Positions 11,801 to 21,009 of a stretch of DNA of 64,000 nt are shown here, one piece after another. Positions within the stretch are counted from its first letter, which is position 1. Each line of letters starts with the position of its first letter. Under the pieces are notes generated by a model that was not told where the DNA came from, did no database searches, and was given only the letters and a program-made list of their open reading frames with translations. Source of the DNA: Sitta carolinensis (Eukaryota > Chordata > Aves > Passeriformes > Sittidae); assembly GCA_032173965.1 (NCBI GenBank), contig CM063290.1:1116001-1180000 (forward strand). The letters are read 5' to 3'. Both the position numbers and the translations under genes were made by a program.

Positions 11801-13283
11801 GGAGATATGTGATTTCTAAAATCATTCAAAGGTCTGTGTTGCTGACCAGAAAATCCATTGAAATGCAAAGATTTCTCAAACAAATCCATCATCATTTCCT
11901 AAATACGGTAGATAACAAAAGATGTGAAGTTTTAATTCAGCAAATGCTTAAATTAGTGTTTTATAGGAAAGAATATCTGTTTTTCAGGTCCTGCAAGGCC
12001 TTTCTTAGTCTGTAGCTTCGTGTCCCACTGCCCAAACCTGAGTAAACAATGAAGAATTCCCAGGTTTTAGGATATTTCTCATTCCTTGGACTGGTGTCCC
12101 AGCAGTGCAGCCACGGTCCCTAACTCAGGAATGCATAAAAATGAATTAAATGCAAAGAGAAATTCGACTGATGGCTATTCTGACCACAAACATTTACTGA
12201 ATGCTTGGAATATAGTGGGAAGGGAGGAGAGAGCTGCTCCATGGGAAACGTGGAGTCAGGGCCTGTAGATAAGATTAGCCTGGAATGTCCAAAGCAATTC
12301 AGTGGCAGGAAAAAGAATTGGTCAACAGCAAAATAAAAAAACTCAGTGCTGGGGGTGGTACTGAGTTATTCCTTGGAAAGGTGGGGAAAGGAGTGAGTGG
12401 AATTCAGTGAGTTGTGTCCAGTCTGTGCCCAAGGATGGGGACAGGGGCCAGAGGGGCCTTGGGAGTGCTGGGACAGCAGGGGGGCTCCATGGCCTTCCAT
12501 GCCTGGCTCCATATCTAATTCCATATCTAATTCCTTACCTGCTTCCATATCTAATTCCATATCTAATTCCTCACCTGGTTCCATATATAATTCCATATCT
12601 AATTCCTTACCTGGTTCCAGATCTAATTCCATGCCTGGTTCCATAACTGGTTCCATAACTAATACCGTACCTGATTCCATACCTGGTTCTATACCAGGTT
12701 CCATACCTGATTCCATGCCTGGTTCCATGCACCCATGCCTGGTTCCATATCTAATTCCATATCTAATTCCATACCTGGTTCCATATCTGCCTGCTGTGTC
12801 CCAGGTGTGACGGGGCTGTGTCCCTGTCCCAGGAGTGACGGGGCTGTGTCCCTGTCCCAGGTGTGACGGGGCTGTGCCCGCTGTATCCCAGGTGTGACGG
12901 GGCTGTGTCCCTGTCCCAGGTGTGACGGGGCTGTGCCCGCTGTTTGTGTGTCCCAGGAGTGACGGGGCTGTGCCCGCTCTTTCTCCTTGCAGAATTCCCT
13001 GCTGCAGGACACGGTGCGCCGGGAGTGCGAGGAGCGCTTCGAGCTGACGGCGGCGCTGGGCCGGGCCCGGGAGCAGGTGCTGGAGCTGCGGCGGCTCAGC
13101 GGGGCGCTGCCGGCCGCTCTGCCCGCCGGGGACCCCCGCGCTGCCGGGGACCCCCGCGCTGCCGGGGACCCCCGCGCTGCCGGGGACCCCCGCGCTGCCG
13201 GGACCCCCGCGCCGCCGCCCCGGCCCCCGGGCCCGCGCTCCCCGGAGCCCGGCGCTGCCAGGGCAGGCTGCCCGCCGGGATGA
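2746..13283 (+). CDS. LEKR1: LEKR1-like coiled-coil protein, 3' half (7 exons, partial)
   Basis: The seven coding exons are 2746-2827, 4834-4911, 5121-5324, 6333-6396, 9942-10091, 11461-11760 and 12993-13283. Each has AG acceptor and GT donor flanks, and the phases join without a break (2/2, 2, 2, 0, 0, 0), giving about 389 residues to a TGA stop at 13281-13283. The product is almost all charged heptad-like coiled coil rich in Leu, Glu and Lys (for example LTKELKEKEESLL and LEKKLQDAQMKLAEKDGD). The last exon turns into a Pro/Ala/Arg-rich tail with GDPRAA repeats. LEKR1 (leucine, glutamate and lysine rich 1) is a poorly characterised coiled-coil protein of about 690 residues in human, so this would be roughly its C-terminal half. 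The name rests mainly on synteny: in human 3q25, LEKR1 lies upstream of and converges on CCNL1, with VEPH1 beyond. Another coiled-coil gene is possible. The molecular function is unknown, and the 5' exons lie to the left of the window. Confidence 0.78.
3136..3358 (+). mobile_element. CR1 LINE 3' fragment
   Basis: CR1 blocks appear in order: 'gaaggaattgttcctggga', 'ctgcccctggatccctggca', 'gagcagcctgg' and 'ggtcccttccaacccaaacc'. Confidence 0.85.
3478..4076 (+). repeat. Hairpin-prone minisatellite in LEKR1 intron
   Basis: About 600 bp of roughly 30-36-bp units are built from 'ccaggagaatccagatcatc' and 'tcctccaggaggatccagca'. Both gatcatctcc and gatgatctcc forms occur, so neighbouring units are partly inverse complements of each other and could fold back. 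Confidence 0.9.
4077..4833. other. LEKR1 intron, unique sequence
   Basis: AT-rich unique intron sequence leads to the acceptor at 4833. I see no repeat or exon in it. Confidence 0.6.
4834..4911 (+). CDS. LEKR1: LEKR1 exon b
   Basis: Acceptor tttcttag and donor gtaaat flank the exon. The one-base entry completes the previous codon, then it reads VKSTELDVCQNELKKIKYEN and GIAES. Two bases (AG) are left for the next exon. Confidence 0.8.
5121..5324 (+). CDS. LEKR1: LEKR1 exon c, Lys/Glu-rich coiled coil
   Basis: Acceptor tttcatctgcag and donor gtaaag flank the exon. It encodes 67 residues of highly charged coiled coil beginning LTKELKEKEESLLICQQVC and ending EQEVLMLKQE. Entry and exit phases agree with both neighbours. 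Confidence 0.88.
5325..6332. other. LEKR1 intron, no feature seen
   Basis: This intron has no recognisable transposon or tandem repeat. Short open frames inside it have no coiled-coil character. Confidence 0.6.
6333..6396 (+). CDS. LEKR1: LEKR1 exon d
   Basis: Acceptor ttgtgtttccag and donor gtgagg flank the exon. It encodes RELLLVSQQSRVEQLQEALR then QK, a continuous heptad pattern, and ends in phase 0. Confidence 0.82.
7265..7395. repeat. AT-rich simple sequence
   Basis: An (aataaaaatatatttatgt)-like A/T tract with a short (at)n core near 7340. Confidence 0.7.
7902..8050 (-). mobile_element. CR1-like fragment
   Basis: Contains 'tggaatcccaggattattgg', 'ggttggaaaagtcccccaag' and 'tttccatggagaaattcctc', an antisense CR1 tail. 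Confidence 0.65.
8347..8405. repeat. (AATAAC)/(AAT) microsatellite
   Basis: A run of aataacaataacaataataa units. Confidence 0.85.
8925..9185 (+). mobile_element. CR1 LINE 3' fragment
   Basis: CR1 tail blocks 'gctgcccctggatccctgga', 'ggacagggcttggagcagcc' and 'ggtgggatttaaggt' run directly into the ATCCCATCCC satellite, which may have grown from the CR1 end. Confidence 0.8.
9186..9886 (+). repeat. G-poor (ATCCCATCCCAATATCCT) satellite
   Basis: About 700 bp of tandem 'cccatcccaatatcctatcc' units, with almost no G on the + strand. It starts at the 3' end of the CR1 fragment and ends about 55 bp before a LEKR1 exon. Confidence 0.95.
9889..9925 (+). repeat. (CCCGTTCT) short array at splice acceptor
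   Basis: Four to five copies of cccgttct supply the pyrimidine tract upstream of the acceptor at 9941. Confidence 0.85.
9942..10091 (+). CDS. LEKR1: LEKR1 exon e
   Basis: Fifty whole codons lie between acceptor gccctcggcag and donor gtgtgc. They encode an Arg/Glu/Leu-rich coiled coil including LRLREEARLELDLERHKQQE and end with HEELQQK. The acceptor's pyrimidine tract is formed by the end of a simple-repeat array. Confidence 0.82.
10092..11460. other. LEKR1 intron with LTR-like fragment
   Basis: The first half looks like an LTR remnant. The rest is unique, AT-rich and without exons. Confidence 0.6.
10160..10620. mobile_element. LTR-retrotransposon-like fragment
   Basis: Contains 'taataaaactttattaacta', an A-rich run, then 'atcagaatgaaaccttcagg' and 'ctcagtcagttttgcacctc'. 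I associate this series with passerine ERVL-type LTRs from general familiarity. No ORF or paired LTR is seen, and the boundaries are approximate. Confidence 0.5.
11461..11760 (+). CDS. LEKR1: LEKR1 exon f, 100-residue coiled coil
   Basis: One hundred whole codons lie between acceptor tctcacccag and donor gtagga. The stretch from METEILEKKLQDAQMKLAE to LIHSLSQVQEE is an uninterrupted coiled coil. The exon runs open past its donor for about 250 bp, but that read-through loses the heptad pattern and is intronic. Confidence 0.88.
11761..12487. other. LEKR1 intron, unique part
   Basis: Unique intron sequence follows the 300-nt exon. I see no repeat or additional exon before the array at 12488. 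Confidence 0.55.
12488..12790 (+). repeat. Minisatellite (TTCCATATCTAA / TTCCATACCTGG)
   Basis: About 300 bp of 12-bp units alternate between 'ttccatatctaattccatat' and 'cctggttccatacctg' forms. It is open in several frames but has no coding character. Confidence 0.92.
12800..12975 (+). repeat. Acceptor-like minisatellite before LEKR1 last exon
   Basis: Units of 'gtgacggggctgtgtccctg' + 'tcccag' end in a pyrimidine-rich CAG. Each copy therefore resembles a weak 3' splice site, directly upstream of the true acceptor at 12992. Confidence 0.9.
12993..13283 (+). CDS. LEKR1: LEKR1 terminal coding exon with in-frame GDPRAA repeat
   Basis: Acceptor ctctttctccttgcag is followed by NSLLQDTVRRECEERFELT, the last coiled-coil helix. 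A low-complexity tail holds four exact GDPRAA units (an 18-bp tandem repeat near 13126-13205) and a Pro-rich run ending at TGA 13281. The tail is much more GC-rich than the upstream exons and is probably a lineage-specific expansion. Confidence 0.8.
   Translation, partial: NSLLQDTVRRECEERFELTAALGRAREQVLELRRLSGALPAALPAGDPRAAGDPRAAGDPRAAGDPRAAGTPAPPPRPPGPRSPEPGAARAGCPPG
13126..13205 (+). repeat. Coding 18-bp repeat (GDPRAA)n
   Basis: Four tandem copies of 'ggggacccccgcgctgcc' keep the LEKR1 frame and add GDPRAA each time. A fifth, shortened copy reads GTPAPP. Confidence 0.93.
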
Positions 13284-13459
13284 GGCGCCGGCCGAGCCAG
13301 CTCTGACAGCTCCGCCCGGGAAACCTTTGCAGCCGCCAAAGAGCTCCTGCCTGAGCGCCCCAACTCATCCACCCGTTCCTGTAATTTAAAATCCAGTTCA
13401 AGTGTTATTTGTTTTTGATGCAATAACTTTTATCCGTCCGTTAATTTATTCACGGTGTA

Positions 13460-13465
13460 ATTAAA
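13460..13465 (+). terminator. Candidate LEKR1 poly(A) signal ATTAAA
   Basis: ATTAAA lies 177 bp after the LEKR1 stop and is followed by a GT-rich stretch (ctgtgtgcatttc), the expected order of signal and downstream element. An AATAAA at 13943-13948 and another at 14903-14908 are alternatives. Confidence 0.45.
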
Positions 13466-13555
13466 CGCTGTGTGCATTTCAAGATGTGGGAAGTAAAAAG
13501 AGTCTCTCCAAGAGGAGCACAAAGAGCAGCACATCTTCGGTGAGTGGGATTGAAA

Positions 13556-13732
13556 TCAGAGAATCCCTGGATCCCAGATTGGGTTGGAGGGGACCTTGAA
13601 ATTCATCCAGGCAGGGAATAATGGCCCAGCATCCCAGGATCCAGGCTGGACGGGGCTTGGAGCAGCCTGGGACAGGCAAGGTGGAACTGGATGAGCTTTG
13701 ACCCAAACCAGTCTGGGATTCCAGGATTCCAT
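13556..13732. mobile_element. Composite CR1 fragments
   Basis: An antisense CR1 piece ('gggttggaggggaccttgaa') is joined to a sense piece ('ggcttggagcagcctgggac'), probably two nested insertions. Confidence 0.65.
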
Positions 13733-15940
13733 CATTTCAGATCTGGGCTCATCCCCCTGTTTGTGTCCTGGAGCAGCAGCTGGAGTCAACGGGGAGTGTG
13801 GCCAGGGAGGAACAGCACGTAAAACAACGGGATCATGGTTCTGGCATGAGGGAGTGGCCAGGTCCTGGATCCAAACCAAGTCCAGAACAAATATTTCCCT
13901 TCTCCCCCTCCCTCCCAGAACCCGGAGCTCCTGCTGCTAAGCAATAAACAAAATATGGAAATGTCAGGGACCCTTTTTTACTGGCTTTGAAAACAATTTA
14001 ATGAATCTCACCGTGTCAAGGAAAGTTTACCAAGTGTTTTCCATGGTGGGATGACAGGCAGCAGCACAAAGTGCCACGGAGAACGTGGACACCTCATTAC
14101 AGCCCTGAAATTTGAGGAAATCCAACTTCCTGCAGGAAGTTCTTGTAGGAGTGCTGTCAGGGACCTTGCACTCCAGGACTCGTGGCAGGAGGCAAAGCCA
14201 AACAAAGCTCCAGGCTTGGAACAAACCTGGCCCTGTGGGCAGCATTCCAGCCCTTCCCTTGGGGAAAACATCCCCTGGCACTGGGCTGGCTCGTCCTTGC
14301 TGCTGGGAAGGTTTCAGCGTGCCCTGGCAGAGCTGGGGTGAGCTCCTAGAGCCCTGCCCCGAGCCAGGGAGGATCAGCCCCGAGCCAGCGGGAGTGGGGC
14401 TGGCTGGGAAGGGCCCGGTGCTCCGTGTGAGCCCAGACAGGTGCAGGGGTGGCCAGAGCCCTCCTGGGACCCTGCCAGCAGCGGGGAGCTGGCCCTGCTC
14501 CCTGGGACAGGAGGGATCTGGCACTGCCTCCCTGTGGCTCATCCTTTTCCAGGTGAAGCTGCCCAAAATGCAAAATGTCCCCAGATAACAGGGTGGAGAG
14601 CCCAGCCCCTGTCGGGTCCAGCTGCTCCTTCAGCAGGAGAGGGGAGCAGCACTGGCTGTGCTCAGCTGGCCATGGATGTCACTCCATTCCCGCTGGGACA
14701 TCACAAACCCAAGCTGGGATGAGCACTACGCCTTGCTCTGGGGGGTGTGTAGGATCTGGGATCCTGACCGTGCCTTGCAGATGGAGGTTTTCTACAAAAG
14801 AAGAAATTGGACTGCAGGAAAAAGCATCTTAATTCCTAAGCAGTGTTAAAAGTGCATGGAAATAGACACTGATGCTACAGATCATTAAAATGTATAAATC
14901 AGAATAAAAACCTGACTGTCTTCCTTTGTATTGTGCATTTTCACTACCAAAATAAGAGTAGGATAATGAAACTGGGGAAATTGCCTTTCTCAGGCAACCC
15001 CCCAGCGCTGCACTTTTAGTTATTTAAAACAGGCCCTTATTTCCATCATGAAAATTCCATGCTGGGTTTTGTCCTTGGTGGTTACAGGTGGTTGAGAGCC
15101 TCCTGCTGAAGGAAGAACAAACCCCAACCAGCTGTGATGGAGTGAAACCCTAACCCAGGGGTTTCCTCCTCAAGCCTAGGATTCATTGGGCTGGGATAAT
15201 AAAAAGGGCACTGCCTGAGATGAATGCTGAGGGGATTTTAGCACAGAAATACAATTTGTGTGGAGCAGCTGGCCTTGCCCAGGGATTGTTCTCCATGGCC
15301 CTGGATCAGCCCAGGGCTCAGTGCCAGGGAGGCACTCAGGGAGGGATTCTGCTCCTTCCCAGGGAGCCAAGGATGGGCACAGGTGCCAGCAGAGCTCTCA
15401 GGGGATGGAGAGCCTTCCACCGAGAGGGGTTTGCCACTTCCCCACTGGTCCAGACCCTTCTGTTCCCTAGGGTGGGCTGTGGCTGAGATCAGGCTGGGAA
15501 AGGTCAGGGAGAGGGGGATGCTGATCTGGGAAAGTCTCTGTGAAGAGGAGGAAAATGCCCTCCCCTGGAGCTGGGCAGCCAGGGAGGATCCCTGGGCAGT
15601 GCTGGAGCCCCTGTGCTTGAGTCAAGTGGATGGGGAAAATCCATGGAAAATGTCCTGTCAGGAGCAGCCCTGTGCTGCAGGAGCTGCTGAACCGAGGGCC
15701 CCGAAGGGGATTTTCCATCTCCTGATTTCTGGGACATGGGAAGTGCTTTGGTTTGGCCTGGCACCTCTCCAGGGAGCAATGCCCAGCTGGCAGTACCTGC
15801 TTTGAACCCTGGGCAGAGTCCTGGCACAAATCTGCTGGGCACAGAGGAAAGGAGCCTGGGGAGCCACGGGATGCAGCAGGCTCTTCTTCCTGCTGGAGGG
15901 TCACACCCTGTCCTGCCCGAGTGTCCTTCACCATCAGCAC
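13733..15940. other. Intergenic, no gene seen
   Basis: Unique sequence lies between the convergent LEKR1 and CCNL1 3' ends. It contains two AATAAA hexamers (13943, 14903), which may mark longer LEKR1 3'UTR forms. No coding exon is recognised. Confidence 0.55.
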
Positions 15941-15944
15941 AGAC

Positions 15945-16185
15945 TGCGTGGGGTTGGAGGGACCTCAGATCCCACCCAGAGCCCCCCTGCCATGGCAGGG
16001 ACCCCTCCCACTGCCCCAGGCTGCTCCAGCCCCAGTGTCCAGCCTGGACTGGAAACTGCCAGGGAGCCAGGGGCAGCCCCAGCTCTGGGAATCCCAGACC
16101 CTCCCAGGAACAACTCCTAATTCCCACTATGCCATCCATTCCTGCCCTCTGTCCAGGTGAAGCCATGCCCTGTGTCCCCCCAGCC
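15945..16185 (-). mobile_element. CR1 LINE 3' fragment (antisense)
   Basis: Blocks 'tggggttggagggacctcag', 'ctgccatggcagggacccct', 'aggggcagccccagct' and 'tgccctctgtccaggtgaag' occur in CR1 antisense order. Confidence 0.85.
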
Positions 16186-17424
16186 CTGTAAGGAGGCATT
16201 GCCCTCTCCTGACACCCCTGTCCCCACAGGCAGGGCAGCTCAACAGGATTAGCATCCCAGGCTGAATTTTGGGAGTTCCCTCTGCCCGGCCGGTGCTGGG
16301 AACTGGGAATGATGGGCGGGGCTGGCTCGGGAATGGGCTGAGTCGGGAGAAGCTCCTCAGGAGCCCGAGGCTGACCCCGCTCACCCAACATTTCCATGAA
16401 TCATTGGCTTTTATGGAAATCCCTTCCAGCATCCTCTCCCCAGCTGTTTCCTGTGCGCTCCGCTGGCTGCAGGGTTTGGTTTTACTTACCAGGACTGAGC
16501 GGTCATTTTAATCATCATGGAGTTCTGAACAAAGAACCACATGTGCCTTCGGGGAAAAGTACCCAAAAAAGGCTCCTCGGGAACAGCTGGAAGGTGCCAG
16601 GAAGGGTCAGGATTTATGGGCTGTGGGTGTAAGCAAGTAGCAGCACGGCCTCAGTGGCTGCCAACTCCACTCTGTTTGCTGCTGTCTGGTTTGGGGGGTT
16701 GTTTTTGTAGATTCCTTCCAAAAATAACCTCAGCACCTCCTTGGAGGGTGAGGGAAGCAGTGGCTGGATTGGATGAGGCACAAATTCACCTGCTCAAGCT
16801 GGACACGGGGAGAACTTGGATTTCTGATCTTTGGATGAATGGCTGGTTCTGGAGACCAGGATTTCCTATGGAATTTCAGGGTTTTTCAGGAATTTCTGTG
16901 TTCATAGAAATCCACAGAAATCCTTTCCTCTGTCTGGCTCTAGGTAAGGACATTCCAAAGATGGGGAAGATCCATCTGACAGGGAAACAGTGCCTTGTCC
17001 ACAGCAGGAGAGGATCTGAGCTTGTGCCTGACCCCGGCAGCAACAGAGACCTGGGGGATCCACGGCTGGGCAGGGCCGTGCAGGAGGGCTGTGGAACAAC
17101 CTTTCCTCAGGAGGCTGGGGAACATTCCCTCCTCAGGAGCTGGGGAACATTCCCTCCTCAGGAGCTGGGGAACAGCCCCTCCCCTGGATCTGTGAAACAT
17201 CCCCTCCCCAGGATCACAGCACAACTCAGGGTTCACATCACGAGTGTTTACCCCAAAGCCAGTGCCTGAAATAAGAGGAGAGCAAAAAGCCTGGGCAGGC
17301 TCCTGGCACAGAGGAGGACGGGTGGAGATGCTCACATCCCAGAAGGCAAAATCTCCAGGGATCCCTCTTAGCCCAACCCATGGAAAACGATCCCGGGACC
17401 TGAAACCTCCTGTGCACCCCGAGA
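16186..17424. other. Intergenic, unique apart from a short repeat
   Basis: No gene is recognised. 17106-17215 holds a small imperfect array around 'ctcaggagctggggaacatt'. Confidence 0.55.
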
Positions 17425-17535
17425 GCAGAGCAGCACACTGGGGGTGCCCCCGCTCCCTGGCAGTGCCCAGGGCCGGGCTGGATCACCCTGGCACAGTGGG
17501 AGGGGTCCCTGCCATGGCAGGGCGGATGGAGGAGC
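17425..17535 (+). mobile_element. CR1 LINE fragment
   Basis: Contains 'cctggcagtgcccagggccg', 'ggatcaccctggcacagtgg' and 'ggggtccctgccatggcagg', a sense CR1 tail piece. Confidence 0.7.
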
Positions 17536-17623
17536 TCCATAAAACCTCTTGAGGTGGGGGGAGCACACATGGCTGGCTCTGGCCACGCCGGGCTCTGCCG
17601 GCCCCGCTCCCCGAGGGCGGGGG

Positions 17624-18060
17624 GAGCCCTGGGAATGAGGGGGCTCAGAATCCTGGGAATAGAGGGGGCTCAGAATCCTGGGAATGAGGGGGGCACAGGA
17701 TCCTGGGAATGAGGGGGCACAGAGCCCTGGGAATGAGGGGGGGGGCTCAGAACCCTGGGAATGAGGGGGCTCAGAAACCTGGGAATGAGGGGGGCACAGA
17801 GCCCTGGGAATGAGGGGGAGCCCTGGGAATGAGGGGGACACAGAGCCCTGGGAATGAGGGGGCACAGGATCCTGGGAATGAGGGGGGCACAGAACCCTGG
17901 GAATGAGGGGGGCTCAGAGCCCTGGGAATGAGGGGGGGCTCAGAGCCCTGGGAATGAGGGGGGCTCAGAGCCCTGGGAATGAGGGGGGCTCAAGCCCTGG
18001 AATGAGGGGCTCAGAGCCCTGGGAATGAGGGGGGCTCAGAGCCCTGGGAATGAGGGGGTC
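17624..18060 (+). repeat. 25-bp G-rich minisatellite
   Basis: About 17 units of 'ccctgggaatgaggggggct' + 'cagag' with small indels. Confidence 0.95.
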
Positions 18061-19560
18061 CAGCAGCCCCAAGGCACTGGGAATCTGCAGGGTGGGGGCA
18101 CGAGCCCCTTGCTCCCTCCAGCAAACCCACCCTGAAGGATTCTCCATCCTGCCACAAAAAAGGTCACTTCTGCCCAATTTCTGCCTTCCACTGGAATACA
18201 AACACTTTTTCTTCAGGCCGGCTCTACTAATTGTAACTTTTTGTTGTTCTAATGGCGCTGCTGGGCTGGGTCCAGGCAGCAGGAGGGGATGGAAAGCTGT
18301 TTCCTTTGCAGGAGGGCTTTTTCCAAAGGGAGATGTGATTGCCAGCCTGGCCAGGAGGGTTTGCTTCCTATCAAAGGAGCCTGGGAGCAACAAGGAGTGT
18401 GGAGAGGAGTCAGACTTGGCCTGCTGTGAAATCCTGGACTTCATGAGCACTAACCAGGGAAAGACTTCCTGGGAAAGGAGCCCTTATCTCACCTGCTGCC
18501 ACTCACCTGTGGGTTTGGGGGTGACTGAAGCCTCAAGAGGGACCTGTTGGGCTAATTCTCATCAAAAATATTCTCTGACCATTTTTTCTCTTCCCAAATC
18601 ATCCAATGCTCCTGGTCCATGCTCATCTTTCCAGTATCTGTAACAAACCTGAAAGTGAAGGTCAGGCAGAACAGTTTGTATGAAATGCCTTGAAACCTTT
18701 GCATTTTTGTGTTGAAAATTAGTAAAAAAAATTTAAAGACAATCCTTTTTTCAGAGAAAAAGCAACTCTGAGGGTGAGACCCACCCAGGCAAAGCCTTGA
18801 GCCCAAGGAGAACCAGCTGGGACATTTCCCTGTCCCTGTGGGTCTCAGATGGTCAGAGCCCAGGGGCAGCTCCTCATTTCCAGCAGCAGCCAGGGCAGGA
18901 ATGCTCCAGATTTCCCAGGAAAACTGGCAGACAGGAACCGAGGTGCAGGGACTGTGCCCTGTGGGGCACTCAGGCCCCTCAGCAGCCCCTGCTGAGCCAC
19001 CCGAGGGCTGGGCTGGGACTGCCCTGGGGCCAGCAAGCACCTCCTGCAGCCACACAACCCCAACTCCAACAGGGCTCTCTGCTCCGGACCAGCCCAGCAT
19101 TCATTTGGAGTTAAAAACTCCTCCAATTCCCAAGGCAACAAACCCATCTCCCTGAAGCCACACACACAAACAGTTGTTACAGAAACCCTGGTAACCAAGG
19201 CACAGGGAGGGACATTTCTCTGCTCCTGCTGCAAACTCCACATTCATGCTCTGCCTCTCCAGAGCAGCAGCAGCAGCACAGGGGGCAGGGAGGCACCAAC
19301 CCCAAGCTCCTGCTCACTCCCCTCTCCTTTCTGAGAACACCCGGCTGGCAGGGCTGGCACTGCCCCTGGCAGGCACAGCCCCAGGGCACACTGAGCTCAG
19401 CACTGACAGCTCCAGGACACTCATTCCAACTGCTGTGTGGCTTCCCAGGAGGACACAAACACCCAAAGCACAGCCACACCCCGTGTCCCACTCAGGCACA
19501 AGGGACAAAGCCATGTAAGAAAACCAAGTTTAGTTTCCACACATTTGGCATCCAACAGGC
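18061..19560. other. Intergenic, no gene seen
   Basis: Unique sequence. The short open frames show no family resemblance and I see no transposon. Confidence 0.5.

Positions 19561-19563
<3 letters not shown>

Positions 19564-19592
<29 letters not shown>
19564..19592. repeat. A29 homopolymer
   Basis: A run of 29 A at the CCNL1 cleavage region (T-run on the CCNL1 sense strand). Confidence 0.9.
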
Positions 19593-19595
<3 letters not shown>

Positions 19596-19601
19596 TTATA
19601 T

Positions 19602-19607
19602 TTTATT
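19602..19607 (-). terminator. CCNL1: CCNL1 poly(A) signal AATAAA
   Basis: TTTATT on the + strand gives AATAAA on the sense strand, about 1.05 kb after the CCNL1 stop. The interval 19600-19960 is AT-rich and unique, as expected for a conserved 3'UTR. Confidence 0.6.
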
Positions 19608-20657
19608 TCTTGTAAAAATCTTTGAACACATGCAGACTAAAACCAGTGTAAGAAAGTCTCCACCATGATTAAACAAATAACTATACTTAAATATAAGCGT
19701 CTGCAATTGACTGGTATAAAAATAAGGTACATTTTGCTTTTTTTACAGAAATCCTTTCTCCAGTTCTCAGCTCAATAAACAATACACAACTCTAATACAT
19801 ACAGTGAACCTGATCTGTTGCCACCTCTGGGATACTGCTAAGGTATTATGTGCAAAAGTTGGTAACAGTTTTTTTTTTTCCCAAAAGAAAAAAAAAAAAG
19901 TCTTCTACACCTTTTAGAAAACGAGATGGGGGGGTCGACTTTGCTGCAGGGCACCAGTCCATGGGCTCAGTGCCAGGGGGCTGGAGGTGGCCCAGCCCTG
20001 CAGCCCCAGGGCTTGGAGCTGGGGGATGCAGCTGGCCCAGCCCTGCAGCTCAGTGCGTGTGCAGCCCCAGGGCTCAGGGCCAGGGGCTGCAGCTTGCCCA
20101 GCTAGCCCCCACGGCGGGTCTGCAGCTGGCCAGCCGTGCCCCGTGCAGGGTCTGCAGCTGGCCCAGCCCAGTCCTGTCCCCCCTGCCCAGTCACAGCCGG
20201 CCCGGCCCAGCCGTGCCCGATGCCCGGTCACAGCCGGCCCGGCCGTGGCCCCAGTGGCCCGGCGCTCAGCGGCGGTGCCGGCCGTGGCCCCAGTGGCCCG
20301 GCCGTGGCCCCAGTGGCCCGGGCTCAGCGGCGGTGCCGGCCGTGGCCCCAGTGGCCCGGCCGTGACCCCAGTGGCCCGGCGCTCAGCGGCGGTGCCGGCC
20401 GTGGCCCCAGTGGCCCGGCGCTCACGCGGCGGTGCCGGCCGTGGCCCCAGTGGCCCGGCCGTGGCCCCAGTGGCCCGGCGCTCAGCGGCGGTGCCGGCCA
20501 TGGCCCCAGTGGCCCGGCGCTCAGCGGCGGTGCCGGCCGTGGCCCCAGTGGCCCGGCGCTCAGCGGCGGTGCCGGCCGTGACCCCAGTGGCCCGGCCGTG
20601 GCCCAGTGGCCCGGCCGTGGCCCCAGTGGCCCGGCCGTGGCCCCAGTGGCCCGGGGC
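19608..20657 (-). other. CCNL1: CCNL1 3'UTR (predicted)
   Basis: The stretch lies between the CCNL1 stop and the candidate poly(A) signal. Its stop-proximal 430 bp are a GC minisatellite, the next 250 bp are imperfect GC-rich repeats, and the distal part is AT-rich unique sequence. Confidence 0.6.
19985..20215 (+). repeat. Imperfect GC-rich repeats in CCNL1 3'UTR
   Basis: Diverged copies of 'ctggcccagccctgcagccc' and 'ccagggcttggagctggggg'. Confidence 0.7.
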
Positions 20658-20660
20658 TCA
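20229..20660 (-). repeat. 39-bp minisatellite containing CCNL1 stop codon copies
   Basis: On the sense strand the unit is 'ggccacggccggcaccgccg' + 'ctgagc' + 'gccgggccactgg'. The first part is the CCNL1 protein end (GHGRHRR-stop). Eight copies of the stop-containing piece occur, including the real one, mixed with 20-bp half units (gtggccccagtggcccggcc on the + strand). Confidence 0.92.
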
Positions 20661-21009
20661 GCGGCGGTGCCGGCCGTGGCCCGAGCGCCCGCTGCCGTGG
20701 TGCTTGCCGCCCTTGTGGGAGCGCTCGAAGGAGCGCGAGCGCTCGCGCCGCTCGCGGTGGTGGCTGCGCTCATGCCGGTGCTTCTTGGCCGCCTCCGAGT
20801 GCTCCCGGGATTTGCTCTGCGAGCGGGAGCGGGACTTTTTCCGCTTGTGGCCGTGCCTGCCGGCGCCCTTGAGCTCGTCGCGGCCGTGCTTGGCCTTGGC
20901 GTGGGGCGAGCCGTGGTTGTGGTGCCGCCGGGGGCTGCCGCTGTGGCTGCGCGAGCGGCTGCGCGAACGCGAGCTGTAGGTGCCCGACAGGCTCCGCCGG
21001 TTGTTGTAG
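20658..21009 (-). CDS. CCNL1: CCNL1 exon 11, SR domain and stop
   Basis: One base completes the His codon shared with exon 10, followed by [20 protein letters not shown] and a His/Arg/Ser-rich tail ending GHGRHRR-TGA. The final codons overlap the start of the 39-bp minisatellite. Confidence 0.95.
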
